The translations under genes were made by a program, and so were the position numbers. From Dyadobacter sp. CY326 (lineage in GTDB: Bacteria > Bacteroidota > Bacteroidia > Cytophagales > Spirosomataceae), in the NCBI RefSeq assembly GCF_021390515.1, contig NZ_JAJUXI010000010.1:1-64000 (forward strand): a stretch of 64,000 bases of DNA. Reading direction: 5' to 3'. Below are positions 9,201 through 17,579 of this stretch, piece by piece (positions within the stretch are counted from its first letter, which is position 1; each line of letters starts with the position of its first letter). The notes under the pieces were generated by a model. It was not told the DNA's origin, searched no databases, and saw only the letters and a program-made list of their open reading frames with translations.

Positions 9201-10942
9201 GGCAAATAAATAGTTGCGTTGGCAATTTCGTCGTTGGATGTGTATTGCGAAGTGACCTGAAAATTGTCATAATCGGCCTTATCCAGGTTTGCCAAAACGA
9301 AAAGGATTCCTTTTTTGCTCAGGGCAAATTCGTCGGTTGCTTTGTTATAAATGAAATACTCCTCCAAAGTTAGCCTTTGCAGCGCACTGCGCATGATTTC
9401 CGGCTTTTGCTTGAACTTCCGCGCTAGGTCGTCGGCCAGGAATGCGCTTTTCTTTTCTGTCTGCGTATAATTTGCGGCCATAATTAGCGGCTGGAATCCA
9501 TATTCCTTGCTAATGTCCTTAAATCGCTCTTTTTTGAAATAATCCAAAGACTCCAACTTTACCGGAGCAACCTGCTTGCCATTGATGCGGAAAAATTCAA
9601 CCTTATCATTCGGAAACCGCCACCGCATTGCCTGCGACCAGATGTTCATTTTATGATAAGTGTCTTTGTAAGGAAGCGGCGCGTAGTCCGTCCTTTCCAC
9701 GCGGCCCAGTTTCACCAGACCTTCATCATCATTGTATTTGAATGTAACGCCGGGGTGATAAAGCGAATCGCTGCCGAGCGGCATCGAATATGTGGCAAAT
9801 GAGGCCGCAACCACAGAATCTTTCAGAACAAACTTCTTGCTTTGTGCCGTGAACGCGAGCTTGTCTTTGTATTTTACTTTAATCGTCGAGGGAAGTTCGC
9901 TTAATGAAGAACTATACATTTCCGTCCCGATCAATGCAAAACCGCCTTTGTAATCAATGTTCTTGCGCGTTGCTTTCAATTGCGCATCAATTCCGTTGGA
10001 AACAAAGCGTGGATATGGAGCCGGTTGACCCTTCAACTTTTTAACGCCACGATATTCCAGCGTTCCTTTAATGGGAGCCGCAAGTTGGGCATCGCTGTGC
10101 AATGTGACATGCTCCGCAACCAGTTTAGGTTGAGAAATATTGAAAGAATAACTATCCAAATCTGCGTAAATCGACGAATCGCCAGCCGCCTGCCAGTTGA
10201 ACTTGCCATTTTTACCAACAAAAACTCCGTCTTTCAGCGAAACACTGCCATTTGCAGGCCCGAAAACGACTGAGTCACCAGCAGTGACCATTGCGAAAGT
10301 TGCGTTTTGCAAGTCCAGCAATGCGCCGGTGATGGCAGGTAGGGGATTGGTTTTGGGTGTAATTACAAAATTTGAATCAACCGGCGTATCCCAACTGTCA
10401 TTCGCTGCTGCGACGGAGGCTTCGGCGTTGGCAGTCACCGCATTGGTGGTGTCAAAGCGATATTTGTATGTTCCGCCTAAAAGATAAAGCGAGTTATAAT
10501 TAGCCGCATAAAGTTTGTTGGTTTCACTAATCGTCCTGACCGTTTCCAGCACTTTTTGCAATGTCTTGCCATCATATTTCTGTCCCGAATTCGTCGCCAA
10601 ATCCAGAAACCCATCCAGATTTTCCGGCGATTGCCGCGCGAATGTATGCGCATTGCGAATCAGCAAAAACATGACAGGCCCTGCTTTCTGACCTTTTGAA
10701 ATTTGAGTTTTTACAATGTTGATAAATTTCGCCTGCTGCGATGTGTTAAGCGAAGACATCCAAATGCTGTCGAGCTGCGCCACGGAACGGATATATTGCG
10801 GATTGCGGCTCCCGTCCATCAGCTTGCGCAATTGCACAATAAATTGACCGGGTTCATCCGAAATTTTAAGATTTTGAGCAAAAACGGTTTCCGCCGTAAA
10901 TGCCAAAATGCAAAAAAGTAAAGCAGTACGAAATATCCTCAT
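6260..10942 (-). CDS. Very large secreted protein of unknown function
   Basis: A 1,560-residue protein with a clear signal peptide (MRIFRTALLFCILAFTAETVFAQ). I recognise no catalytic domain. The body is dominated by short beta-strand segments alternating with Gly/Asp/Lys turns, with several stretches of the form strand-LKGxx-strand that suggest a long beta-helix or OstA/AsmA-like beta fold. Stretches such as FKIPKIDMGGLDERDVIFEG and GSAKWDMAKKTILMKGFG are typical of this pattern. The C-terminus is Lys-rich with a repeated VxPTEAKKKK-like motif. No T9SS C-terminal domain or lipobox is visible, so it may be periplasmic. The gene follows prmA by 9 bp and is probably in one operon with it. Confidence 0.85.
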   Translation of the reverse strand: MRIFRTALLFCILAFTAETVFAQNLKISDEPGQFIVQLRKLMDGSRNPQYIRSVAQLDSIWMSSLNTSQQAKFINIVKTQISKGQKAGPVMFLLIRNAHTFARQSPENLDGFLDLATNSGQKYDGKTLQKVLETVRTISETNKLYAANYNSLYLLGGTYKYRFDTTNAVTANAEASVAAANDSWDTPVDSNFVITPKTNPLPAITGALLDLQNATFAMVTAGDSVVFGPANGSVSLKDGVFVGKNGKFNWQAAGDSSIYADLDSYSFNISQPKLVAEHVTLHSDAQLAAPIKGTLEYRGVKKLKGQPAPYPRFVSNGIDAQLKATRKNIDYKGGFALIGTEMYSSSLSELPSTIKVKYKDKLAFTAQSKKFVLKDSVVAASFATYSMPLGSDSLYHPGVTFKYNDDEGLVKLGRVERTDYAPLPYKDTYHKMNIWSQAMRWRFPNDKVEFFRINGKQVAPVKLESLDYFKKERFKDISKEYGFQPLIMAANYTQTEKKSAFLADDLARKFKQKPEIMRSALQRLTLEEYFIYNKATDEFALSKKGILFVLANLDKADYDNFQVTSQYTSNDEIANATIYLPDTMLTVLGVSRFVVSDSLKIYAVPSDKKLIIGKNRNFTLNGQMVASNYQFRGLNLKFDYNQFFVNVAPSDSITFTPREKFAKGQSGEVGGHVKYEKGGTFYLSDPKNKSGIQKGMKKSPRLVVEEGMMVYFDQPERGTVIYPREVNFKIPKIDMGGLDERDVIFEGAFNSNGIIPLIQTVLKSMPDNSLGFEYKPPLTDMKLYEGKAMARFTDTLRMDNSGLHSKAVLKYMSASMTAKNILLTADSLMASGDVASIKEATIGQGYFPAVELKDYALKWYPNADSMFINTQGKSFSFYKGTTSLEGSLLLRSSGLYGSGKLKRPDSELSSPDIKFNKDGYLANRSEFAINSVDQKSTKKLLTGKNVNIDFNFKTGIANFLTDETGFGTDSSGMEIPTASYKTLIGSAKWDMAKKTILMKGFGETSSYTSMDPDQEGLTFNGSEAIYDVEKVTLNIKGVPFIQTADVKIIPDGGLVSVDSKGKIAPLKKARIEIDTLNTSHRMRDADIRIDSRNHFEGSATYQYITARKDTFNIKMQNFELREMGEATEGKKQRNNNQAPGAIKYYTTARADIKEAENLILSPRIQYKGGINLIAYEPSLQLDGFVKPVIKFRKDFQSSWIVYKEAPGETIAIKIDKDLKNEHEIPLSVGLHYNEARGMYMSFLSPKESDGDEDVYLAQGALNYDEDEKAFKVLPPPGADGLIDEANALRFDDKTGLATFSGPLKLTGAQWLQSVGTGEAQVDSARFSFNTMLLMKLPALEPISQPLAAKIVEVNLEEQNSTAADDDAEQLNKKLSALIGSKATDAYAKLTAAGYKPLFEASPALDVPMLLSNVNLHWSASHGSYYSQGPIGVANLGRNNINAQMEGVLEIRRSVDGDEFSLFLQASPDVWYYFDYKLGELGVVSSQVDFNDQITAKSKNVKSKDMSLVSIGSEEKDAFVNRFDDFYQPAIKKAKLAAKTTKKKVVPTEAKKKKVEPTEGF

Positions 10943-10951
10943 CTGTAAAAA

Positions 10952-11782
10952 TTAGCTTTTAAAAACCACACAAGCCCATTGGTTGCGCGTGTTTGAATTT
11001 ATCTTGGTCAATCCATTCTTTGCCGCACATTGCTCAATGTCAGCCTGATCCATTTCATAAAATCCGCTTGTCACCAGCCAGCCACCAGGCTTTAAATGCT
11101 TTACATAAGCCGGAATCTCGCTTAGCAAAATGTTGCGGTTAATGTTTGCCAAAATGCCTCCAAACATTTGTTCGTCAGGCACTTCGGTAATTGTTCCCTG
11201 GAAAACCTCAGCCTCGAAATCCAGTTTATTCATTGCAAAATTCTCCCTTGTATTTTCAACTGCCCATTCATCAATATCAAACCCCAGCAAATGCGTAGCA
11301 CCAAGTTTGGAAGCCAAAATCGAAAGGATTCCGGTTCCGCAACCCACATCCATGACGGATAATCCCGCATGAGGAAGGCTCAGTTGCTCATTCATGACAA
11401 GCCAGGTTGTTTCGTGGTGTCCCGTGCCAAAAGACATTTTGGGTTGGATCAGCAAATCGTATTTGAATGCAGGGTCCGGCTCGTGAAAGGTGGCCCTCAC
11501 CCGGATTTGGTCACCAACTTCTATTGGCTCGTAGCTTTTTTCCCACTCCTCGTTCCAATTTCTCCTTTCTAACGATTTCCATGTGGCCGCTATTGTCGTT
11601 AATTCCAGGTATTTGGCAGTTAAATCGTGTATGTTTTGTTCATCAAAATCGTTCTCCTGGATATACGCCAAAAGCCCCTCATCCGTCTCCACAAAAGACT
11701 CAAACCCAACCTCCCCCAACTCCGCCATCAATATCTCCGAAAAATCCGGATCAAGTTTCAGATCTAGTTCTATGTAATTCAT
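10952..11782 (-). CDS. prmA: Ribosomal protein L11 methyltransferase
   Basis: The 276-residue SAM-dependent methyltransferase modifies ribosomal protein L11. Motif I reads VMDVGCGTGILSIL in the middle of the protein, and the N-terminal domain starts with MNYIELDLKLDPDFSEILMA, the usual L11-recognition half. Post-motif strands GFDIDEWAV and GGILANINRNILL (the N-P/IN-type methyl acceptor region) fit PrmA. It is first gene of a probable pair with the 1,560-residue protein. Confidence 0.92.
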   Translation of the reverse strand: MNYIELDLKLDPDFSEILMAELGEVGFESFVETDEGLLAYIQENDFDEQNIHDLTAKYLELTTIAATWKSLERRNWNEEWEKSYEPIEVGDQIRVRATFHEPDPAFKYDLLIQPKMSFGTGHHETTWLVMNEQLSLPHAGLSVMDVGCGTGILSILASKLGATHLLGFDIDEWAVENTRENFAMNKLDFEAEVFQGTITEVPDEQMFGGILANINRNILLSEIPAYVKHLKPGGWLVTSGFYEMDQADIEQCAAKNGLTKINSNTRNQWACVVFKS

Positions 11783-11813
11783 GTTAATTAATTTTCCTTT
11801 CTAAAACGGTTAT

Positions 11814-11821
11814 CAAAAGTA
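11814..11821 (-). promoter_or_regulatory. Candidate -7 element for prmA
   Basis: On the minus strand this reads TACTTTTG, matching the Bacteroidota -7 consensus TAnnTTTG, 32 bp upstream of the prmA start codon. No perfect -33 TTTG is found at the usual distance. Confidence 0.4.
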
Positions 11822-11907
11822 AAATTACGGCAGTAGACAAGGATTCGTGCAAAGACTTTGGTGACTTATGCCGATTATCCTTAAATTTATATTAAAGAAT
11901 AACGACT

Positions 11908-12141
11908 ATGTACACAGCTGTCAAAGGAATTTATGAGAATGGTGTTTTGATATTTACAGAAACACCCCCTTCCGAAGATAAGTCGGAAGTCCTTGTTCTA
12001 TTTTTGGGTGAAGAGAATAGAATAAAAACACAAAACAGGAGCCCTGAAAAAGGAGTTGTGCTTGGCAGCCTTGTCAATAGAGGTTTTAAGATCCCGGATG
12101 ATTTCAATGATCCGTTGGAGGATTTTAAAGACTATATGTAA
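11908..12141 (+). CDS. Antitoxin of a VapBC-type pair
   Basis: A 77-residue protein starting MYTAVKGIYENGVLIF, a small beta-rich N-terminus seen in AF2212/DUF104-like antitoxins, followed by a hydrophilic C-terminal half ending PDDFNDPLEDFKDYM that I recall from VapB-like proteins encoded next to PIN toxins. The stop codon TAA (12139-12141) directly abuts the ATG of the PIN-domain gene with no spacer, which strongly supports a toxin-antitoxin operon. It should neutralise the toxin by direct binding and probably represses its own promoter. Confidence 0.8.
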   Translation: MYTAVKGIYENGVLIFTETPPSEDKSEVLVLFLGEENRIKTQNRSPEKGVVLGSLVNRGFKIPDDFNDPLEDFKDYM

Positions 12142-12540
12142 ATGCGGAGATACCTAATTGACACGCAGGTTTTAATATGGTCTCTTGTTTCACCTGCAAG
12201 GCTAAGTGCGGAGGTTTTCAATCTGATGTCTTCCAATATAATTTGCGTTTCGCAAATCAGCCTTCTCGAAATAGCTATCAAGCAGAAGCTGAGCAAACTT
12301 CCAGAGTTGCAAATTAGCGTCGATGAATTGGAGACGATAATTTTAAAGGATGGATTTAAACTAATCCCGTTATTCACTGCACATATTGCGCATTACAAGA
12401 CAATTCCATTATTTGAGAATCATCGAGATCCAATTGATCGAATTCTTCTGGCGACTGCTTATTCTGAAAATACGCCGATTATATCCTCGGATAAGAATTT
12501 CAAATTATATAGTGACGTAATTTCGCTCGTCGAGGCCTAA
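12142..12540 (+). CDS. vapC: PIN-domain toxin (VapC family)
   Basis: A 132-residue PIN-domain ribonuclease. The acidic metal-binding residues can be placed: Asp in YLIDTQVLIW near residue 7, Glu in LLEIAIKQ near 42, Asp in RDPIDRILLATA near 95, and Asp in SSDKNF near 115. Together these form the Mg-dependent site with which VapC toxins cleave tRNA or rRNA. This is the DTHxLLW subfamily, with Gln in place of the usual His. It follows its antitoxin with no intervening base. Confidence 0.88.
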   Translation: MRRYLIDTQVLIWSLVSPARLSAEVFNLMSSNIICVSQISLLEIAIKQKLSKLPELQISVDELETIILKDGFKLIPLFTAHIAHYKTIPLFENHRDPIDRILLATAYSENTPIISSDKNFKLYSDVISLVEA

Positions 12541-12545
12541 TTGAC

Positions 12546-12579
12546 AAAAAAGCTCGCTTATCAGTAAGCGAGCTTTTTT
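12546..12579. terminator. Bidirectional terminator between vapC and glycogen synthase
   Basis: A 15-bp perfect stem (12546-12560 with 12565-12579) with a TCAG loop has A-run and T-run flanks built into the stem. It lies between convergent genes and can serve both. Confidence 0.9.
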
Positions 12580-12589
12580 GTTTAAGTTA

Positions 12590-14404
12590 TCAAGGCTTCC
12601 GCCGCTTCGCGGCTAAGTCATGCGCGGTGTCGTAATAGGACCTCAGATTCATCCAGTCGAAGACATCTGAAATGTTTTCGACGCGGTTTCTTTGCATGAT
12701 GCGGTCGCGGCGTTGCATTCTTACGAATTTGAAGAGAATGTCTGCAAGCTGGTCGGCGGCTTGGGTAAATGTCTGGGATTTTCTGTTGATGACGTAAATG
12801 CCACGATTTTCATAATCCCGCATAATTTGCATAATGTAATCTCCAAAACCGGAAAGATCACTCGTCACAGTCGGCACGCCACGAACAACACATTCCAAAG
12901 GTGTGTAACCCCATGGTTCATAATAACTTGGGAAAACGCCTAAGTGACAACCCCGAACGAATTGTCCATAATCAAGACCGAAAAGCGGATTTGTTGAAGA
13001 AATAAAATCGGGGTGATAAACGATTTTAACCCGGTCGCGCTCATTGTTGACCAGATTTGCCGTTTTGCAAAACTCCGTAATGCCATCCTCAGCTTTCAAA
13101 TCATGCGTTACGAAGGCAGGAAGTTTATCCGTTTTCCAGCTTTGAATCGTCCTGCGAAGCCTTAACCGCCAATATTCATCTACAAAATTGTTGAGGTCGG
13201 GCATTTTATGATCTGTTCCGGATGCGGCTGCCAGGAATAGCTTTTCACCAACATCCTTCTCAATAGCCCGGCACGTTTCCTGCAATTCATTTAGCACTGC
13301 TCGCGATTGCAGAACATCTGGATTTACCGAAGAATATGGCTGTTTGGTCACAATAAACATGACAACCGTCGTGTCCATGTTAGCCTGAACCATTTTCCAG
13401 TTCAGCCTGGCCAATGCTTCAAGCGTCAGATCATAGCCCTTGTTGCTATATTCATAACGTCCGGAAGTAAAGAAGTATAGCGTTTTGTCAAGATCAAAAG
13501 AATAGCTTGGAAAGAAATGGCCCAAAACAAACTCATGAATGCGCTCCTTATGCTTTAAATGCAGGTTTTGAAATTCATGAACAGCCTGAAAACGAACCAC
13601 ATTCAGCCCGTTCGGTGTTACCAGATCAGGCATTCTGCCCAGGAAAACCTCACATTCACGCGCGGTAACATCACTTACGGTTGTCAGAACGTGCGCACTT
13701 AATGCTGCTTGCCGTTCAACCGAACATTGTGCCAGAATTCCGTAATTTTTGGCCTCCTGCTCCCAATCGAAGAAAGGAAGCTTGCTGTAAAATCCGCTTA
13801 CATTCTGTGCCAGATAACGCCCCAGCATTGTGGCGTGCGTCGTGAAAGTTGTTGCAATTTTAACATTGTCGCGTTTCAGGTCCGGTAAGCCGCTGCTGGC
13901 CATCCACTCATGGAATTGCGCAAAAATCTCTTCCCGTTTTGCATTCTCCTCAGCGTATTCCTTCAAGAAAAGGCGGACAAATTCGCCGAAACACAAGGTC
14001 TGATTTACCAAATGTTCCACATTGATCGTGGGAATCCTGCTGCGTTCCCAAAGATTGAATTTGATCGAATCAAGCTCGTGCGCATTGCTTTCGAGATCAA
14101 AAAGTATCACGCGGGGCTTGCCCGTTACGAGCCAATAGCCATAAAAAACATTATAGCCCATGTCGCGCAATCTCTTCACGACACGCGCAGCCGGAGAATC
14201 TTCCAGATCACTGATTACTTCAAATTCGGATGACGCTTTTTTCTCGAAATAAGGGCCTAATAAAAAGTAGTTCTCATCCCACTTTTCAACCATCGCGGGA
14301 ACCTTGGTCCGTATTACAGTATAAATTCCTCCAACTTGATTACAAACCTCCCATGCAATTTCAAACAGGACGTTTTTCTTAGTGGTTTTGACAAATGGTT
14401 CCAA
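12590..14404 (-). CDS. GT3-type glycogen synthase
   Basis: A 604-residue glycosyltransferase of the GT3 (eukaryotic GYS-like) family rather than the GT5 GlgA family. It begins VLFEIAWEVCNQVGGIYTVIRTK, where the KxGG-like loop is replaced by the GYS form NQVGGIYTV. Other GYS features are the TTFTTHATMLGRYLA segment, the TPNGLN donor-site loop, and near the C-terminus FPSYYEPWGYTPLECVVRGVPTV with the conserved Glu. It elongates alpha-1,4-glucan from UDP- or ADP-glucose in the cytoplasm. GT3 synthases occur in other Bacteroidota. It is monocistronic. Confidence 0.9.
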   Translation of the reverse strand: MEPFVKTTKKNVLFEIAWEVCNQVGGIYTVIRTKVPAMVEKWDENYFLLGPYFEKKASSEFEVISDLEDSPAARVVKRLRDMGYNVFYGYWLVTGKPRVILFDLESNAHELDSIKFNLWERSRIPTINVEHLVNQTLCFGEFVRLFLKEYAEENAKREEIFAQFHEWMASSGLPDLKRDNVKIATTFTTHATMLGRYLAQNVSGFYSKLPFFDWEQEAKNYGILAQCSVERQAALSAHVLTTVSDVTARECEVFLGRMPDLVTPNGLNVVRFQAVHEFQNLHLKHKERIHEFVLGHFFPSYSFDLDKTLYFFTSGRYEYSNKGYDLTLEALARLNWKMVQANMDTTVVMFIVTKQPYSSVNPDVLQSRAVLNELQETCRAIEKDVGEKLFLAAASGTDHKMPDLNNFVDEYWRLRLRRTIQSWKTDKLPAFVTHDLKAEDGITEFCKTANLVNNERDRVKIVYHPDFISSTNPLFGLDYGQFVRGCHLGVFPSYYEPWGYTPLECVVRGVPTVTSDLSGFGDYIMQIMRDYENRGIYVINRKSQTFTQAADQLADILFKFVRMQRRDRIMQRNRVENISDVFDWMNLRSYYDTAHDLAAKRRKP

Positions 14405-14732
14405 TACGGGATGTTGTTTTAAACGTTACTAGCTGCATTGCAAAGCGTGATGTTTTCTATTAGTCACAAAAATCCTTGTAATTACACAATAAATATGCAG
14501 AAAAATTTTTCACAATTACAACAATCCGTCGTTTGTTTCTTCATCCTCAAACACCGCATAATCGGCGATTTTGAGCTCAAAATATAACAAAGTCAAGAAT
14601 GCCGGTTTTGTTTCTTGATGCGCGAAGGACCATCGTAAAAACGGTCAGCACATGAATTTAAGAACGTTCTCGGCTAACTTTGTTCCAAATTACGTTACTT
14701 TGATTGGATTAACATTTTGCATTGGTTAGATA
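14405..14732. other. 328-bp divergent intergenic region
   Basis: This gap separates the glycogen synthase gene (minus) from the GHL10-type glycosidase gene (plus). It holds a -7-like TAACTTTG at 14675-14682 and, just upstream, a perfect 10-bp palindrome AGAACGTTCT at 14661-14670 that could be an operator. I see no ORF or RNA gene in it. Confidence 0.5.
14675..14682 (+). promoter_or_regulatory. Candidate -7 element for the GHL10 gene
   Basis: TAACTTTG matches TAnnTTTG and lies 50 bp upstream of the GTG start. A palindrome at 14661-14670 sits directly upstream. No convincing -33 element was found. Confidence 0.4.
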
Positions 14733-16301
14733 GTGAAAAAAATTAAATTAGTTGCGCTTTCCTTTACATTGCTTCTATTTGTAATGGAAAGTTGCATAGC
14801 CCAAAATGCCGATAATGAAATCGATTTACCCCCAAAAAGGGAATTCAGGGCAGTTTGGATCGCAACTGTCGATAATATCGATTGGCCCAGCAGCAAAAAT
14901 CTTATTCCAGAACAACAGCAACAGGAGTTTTCTAACCTGCTGGATTTTCATAAAAAAGTAGGCATGAATGCGGTGTTCGTCCAGGTGCGCGCAGCCGGTG
15001 ATGCATTTTATGCCAAAAGCCCCGAACCGTGGTCCGAATGGCTTACGGGGCGTCAGGGAAGGCAGCCGGACCCAATGTGGGACCCATTGGATTTTATGAT
15101 TAATGAGGCCCATCGGCGCGGACTTGAATTTCACGCGTGGCTTAATTTAAATCGGCTGGTTCACAAGTCCTCAACCAGTGTTTCGTCCGAAAACGTCAGC
15201 AAAATCCATCCCGAATGGATTTTAAGTTATGATGGCTATAAGCTTTTTAATTTCGGAATTCCGGAAGTAAGGCAGTTCATTACGGACATGACGGTTAATG
15301 TGGCCAAAAATTATGATGTCGACGGAATCCATTTTGACGATTACTTTTATCCATACGCAGCTCCCGGGCAAGTCATTCAGGATGAGGCAACTTTTCAAAA
15401 ATACGGAGAGGGATTTACCAACAAAGCGGATTGGAGAAGGCACAACATTGATTTATTGGTTAAACAAATTCACGATGGACTGGAAGCTGTTAAGCCTCGT
15501 TTGAAATTCGGAATCAGTCCTTTCGGTGTTTGGCGAAACAAAGACCGCGATCCGGAAGGCTCAAAAACATTCGGTGCATTGGCTTCTTATGATGACCTTT
15601 TTGCAGACAGCAGAAGATGGATTAAGGAAGGCTGGATTGATTACATTGCGCCGCAGGTTTATTTTTCATCGGGTTTTTCAAGGGTTCCTTATAAAAATCT
15701 TGTCGATTGGTGGACTGCAAATTCTTATGAGCGACACCTTTACATTGGAATGGGAGCTTATCGCGTTGGTTATAAGGACAAAGACACGCATTGGTCCAAT
15801 CCATTGGAAATTCCGAATCAAATCCGATATTTTAGGGAAAGCGAGACAAATGGGGCGATATTTTTCAGTTCCCGTTCATTAAGAGGCAATAATTTAGGTT
15901 TTGCGGACTCATTAAGGAAAGATTTTTTCCGATATCCTGCTTTGATCCCGACAATGCCTTGGAAAGATCGCATTGCACCGCTTTCGCCGAAGAGTTTGAA
16001 AGCAACATTGTTATCAAAAGGCATAGAGCTGACCTGGGAAAAACCCGAGGCAGCTTCGGATGGTGACCGAGCCTGGTATTACGTTATTTACCGTTTTGCT
16101 CCGGAAGAGAAAGCAACTGCTTATGATCCGCGGCGCATTATTGGCATGTGTTACGAGGGCGAGCAATATGTGGATCTGACGGCCGAGTCTGGCAAGCGTT
16201 ACGTCTATTATGTAACGGCCGTCGATCGGTTGCACAATGAAGGCCGCCCCATCGGGCCATTGAAAGTGGAAGTGCACGACCAGAAGCTGGTGAGATTTTA
16301 G
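14733..16301 (+). CDS. GHL10/DUF187-type glycoside hydrolase with FN3-like tail
   Basis: A 522-residue exported protein with a GTG start and an N-terminal signal peptide (KKIKLVALSFTLLLFVMESCIAQ). The main domain, from about residue 35 to 390, is the GHL10 (DUF187) TIM barrel: REFRAVWIATVDNIDWPSS, NAVFVQVRAAGDAFY, DGIHFDDYFYPYA with paired acids near residue 200, and GISPFGVWRNKDRDPEGS. A fibronectin-III-like segment (SPKSLKATLLSKGIELTWEKP) follows to the C-terminus. The family acts on bacterial glycans including peptidoglycan-like polymers, but the substrate is not predictable here. Only 4 bp separate its stop from the nuoD ATG. Confidence 0.88.
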   Translation: MKKIKLVALSFTLLLFVMESCIAQNADNEIDLPPKREFRAVWIATVDNIDWPSSKNLIPEQQQQEFSNLLDFHKKVGMNAVFVQVRAAGDAFYAKSPEPWSEWLTGRQGRQPDPMWDPLDFMINEAHRRGLEFHAWLNLNRLVHKSSTSVSSENVSKIHPEWILSYDGYKLFNFGIPEVRQFITDMTVNVAKNYDVDGIHFDDYFYPYAAPGQVIQDEATFQKYGEGFTNKADWRRHNIDLLVKQIHDGLEAVKPRLKFGISPFGVWRNKDRDPEGSKTFGALASYDDLFADSRRWIKEGWIDYIAPQVYFSSGFSRVPYKNLVDWWTANSYERHLYIGMGAYRVGYKDKDTHWSNPLEIPNQIRYFRESETNGAIFFSSRSLRGNNLGFADSLRKDFFRYPALIPTMPWKDRIAPLSPKSLKATLLSKGIELTWEKPEAASDGDRAWYYVIYRFAPEEKATAYDPRRIIGMCYEGEQYVDLTAESGKRYVYYVTAVDRLHNEGRPIGPLKVEVHDQKLVRF

Positions 16302-16305
16302 TTCT

Positions 16306-17523
16306 ATGAGCAACACGATCCAATACGAATACAAACCTGAATATTTAGCGGTTTCCGTTCCCACAAAATACAACTCCGAAACGCTTCGTACTGAGGAGAT
16401 GGTGATCAATATGGGACCGCAACATCCTTCTACTCACGGAGTTTTGCGGCTTGAAGTGGTTACGGATGGAGAAATTGTTGTTGATGTGGTGCCGCATTTG
16501 GGTTACTTGCACCGTTGCTTCGAAAAACACGCCGAATCCCTTCCTTTTAATCAGGTCATTCCTTACGTGGACCGGCTGGATTATGTTGCCGCAATGAATT
16601 CGGAACATGCTTATGTGATGGGTGTGGAAAGAATGCTAGGCATAGAAAACGACATTCCGAAACGCATTGAGTACATCCGTGTTGTAGTTGCTGAATTGAA
16701 TCGGCTTGCTTCCCATTTCGTGGCATTAGGAACTTACGCGATGGACATTGGAGCTTATACGCCGTTCTTATGGATGATGCGCGATCGGGAGCAAATCCTA
16801 CGCCTGCTGGAATGGACTTGCGGCGCCAGAATGCTTTATAATTATATTTGGATTGGCGGGTTGTTTTACGATTTGCCCGTCGGTTTTGAGGAACGTTGCC
16901 AGGAGTTTATCAAATATTTGAAGCCTAAGCTCATTGAATTACAACAGCTTGTTGTTGATAATAAAATATTTATCCAACGAACTGCGAATGTTGGCGTGCT
17001 CCCAATGTCTGTTGCAATCAATTACGGCTGCACAGGCCCAATGTTGCGCGGTTCCGGCTTGCGATACGATCTGCGAAAAGTGGATGGTTACTCGGTTTAC
17101 CCCGAGCTTAACTTTGATATTCCAATCGGTGAAGGCAAAATGGGAACGACGGGCGATTGCTGGGACCGGACCTGGGTTCGTGTGGTTGAATGTTGGGAAT
17201 CGGTGAAAATTATTGAGCAAAGCCTCGAACAACTAACCGGCAACTACAAACGCACGCGTGATTTTGATCCGCAGGCAATTGTCCCTAAAAAAATCCGTCC
17301 GAAAGCCATGGATTTCTACGTTCGCGGCGAAAGTCCAAAAGGTGAACTTGGCTTCTTTTTCAGAACAGATGGCCGTTCCGACATTCCCTTCCGCTGCCGT
17401 GCCCGCTCGTGTTGCTTTCATAACTTGTCCGTAATTGGTGAAATCACAAAGGGCTCACTCTTAGCAGATTTGGTGGCCGTTATTGGCTCCATCGATGTTG
17501 TTATGGGTGAAGTTGACCGCTAG
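16306..17523 (+). CDS. nuoD: NADH-quinone oxidoreductase subunit D
   Basis: The 405-residue protein matches the 49-kDa/NuoD subunit of respiratory complex I, which lines the quinone-reaction chamber at the membrane face. It contains the conserved NMGPQHPSTHGVLRL near residue 30, HRCFEKHAESLPFNQVIPYVDRLDYVA (motif around 65-90), CTGPMLRGSG, and the terminal IDVVMGEVDR. Length and all these motifs are normal, so it looks intact. No other nuo gene is in the window: it follows a glycosidase gene by 4 bp and ends at a terminator, so it is an isolated copy. Confidence 0.95.
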   Translation: MSNTIQYEYKPEYLAVSVPTKYNSETLRTEEMVINMGPQHPSTHGVLRLEVVTDGEIVVDVVPHLGYLHRCFEKHAESLPFNQVIPYVDRLDYVAAMNSEHAYVMGVERMLGIENDIPKRIEYIRVVVAELNRLASHFVALGTYAMDIGAYTPFLWMMRDREQILRLLEWTCGARMLYNYIWIGGLFYDLPVGFEERCQEFIKYLKPKLIELQQLVVDNKIFIQRTANVGVLPMSVAINYGCTGPMLRGSGLRYDLRKVDGYSVYPELNFDIPIGEGKMGTTGDCWDRTWVRVVECWESVKIIEQSLEQLTGNYKRTRDFDPQAIVPKKIRPKAMDFYVRGESPKGELGFFFRTDGRSDIPFRCRARSCCFHNLSVIGEITKGSLLADLVAVIGSIDVVMGEVDR

Positions 17524-17531
17524 AAGCGAAA

Positions 17532-17559
17532 AAAGGAGCCACTTTTCAGCGGCTCCTTT
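17532..17559. terminator. Terminator between nuoD and asd
   Basis: A 9-bp stem AAAGGAGCC (17532-17540) with GGCTCCTTT (17551-17559) and a 10-nt loop lies between convergent genes. T-runs are short on both sides, so efficiency may be moderate. Confidence 0.65.
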
Positions 17560-17579
17560 CAAATTGTTGATGTCAAAAT

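Noticed and set aside
11908-12540. VapBC as a possible new type of toxin-antitoxin system.
   Set aside because: Antitoxin and PIN toxin match common families and order; nothing unusual is visible beyond the zero-base spacing.
12590-14404. Eukaryote-like glycogen synthase as horizontal transfer from eukaryotes.
   Set aside because: GT3 synthases are found in other Bacteroidota, so no special transfer is needed.
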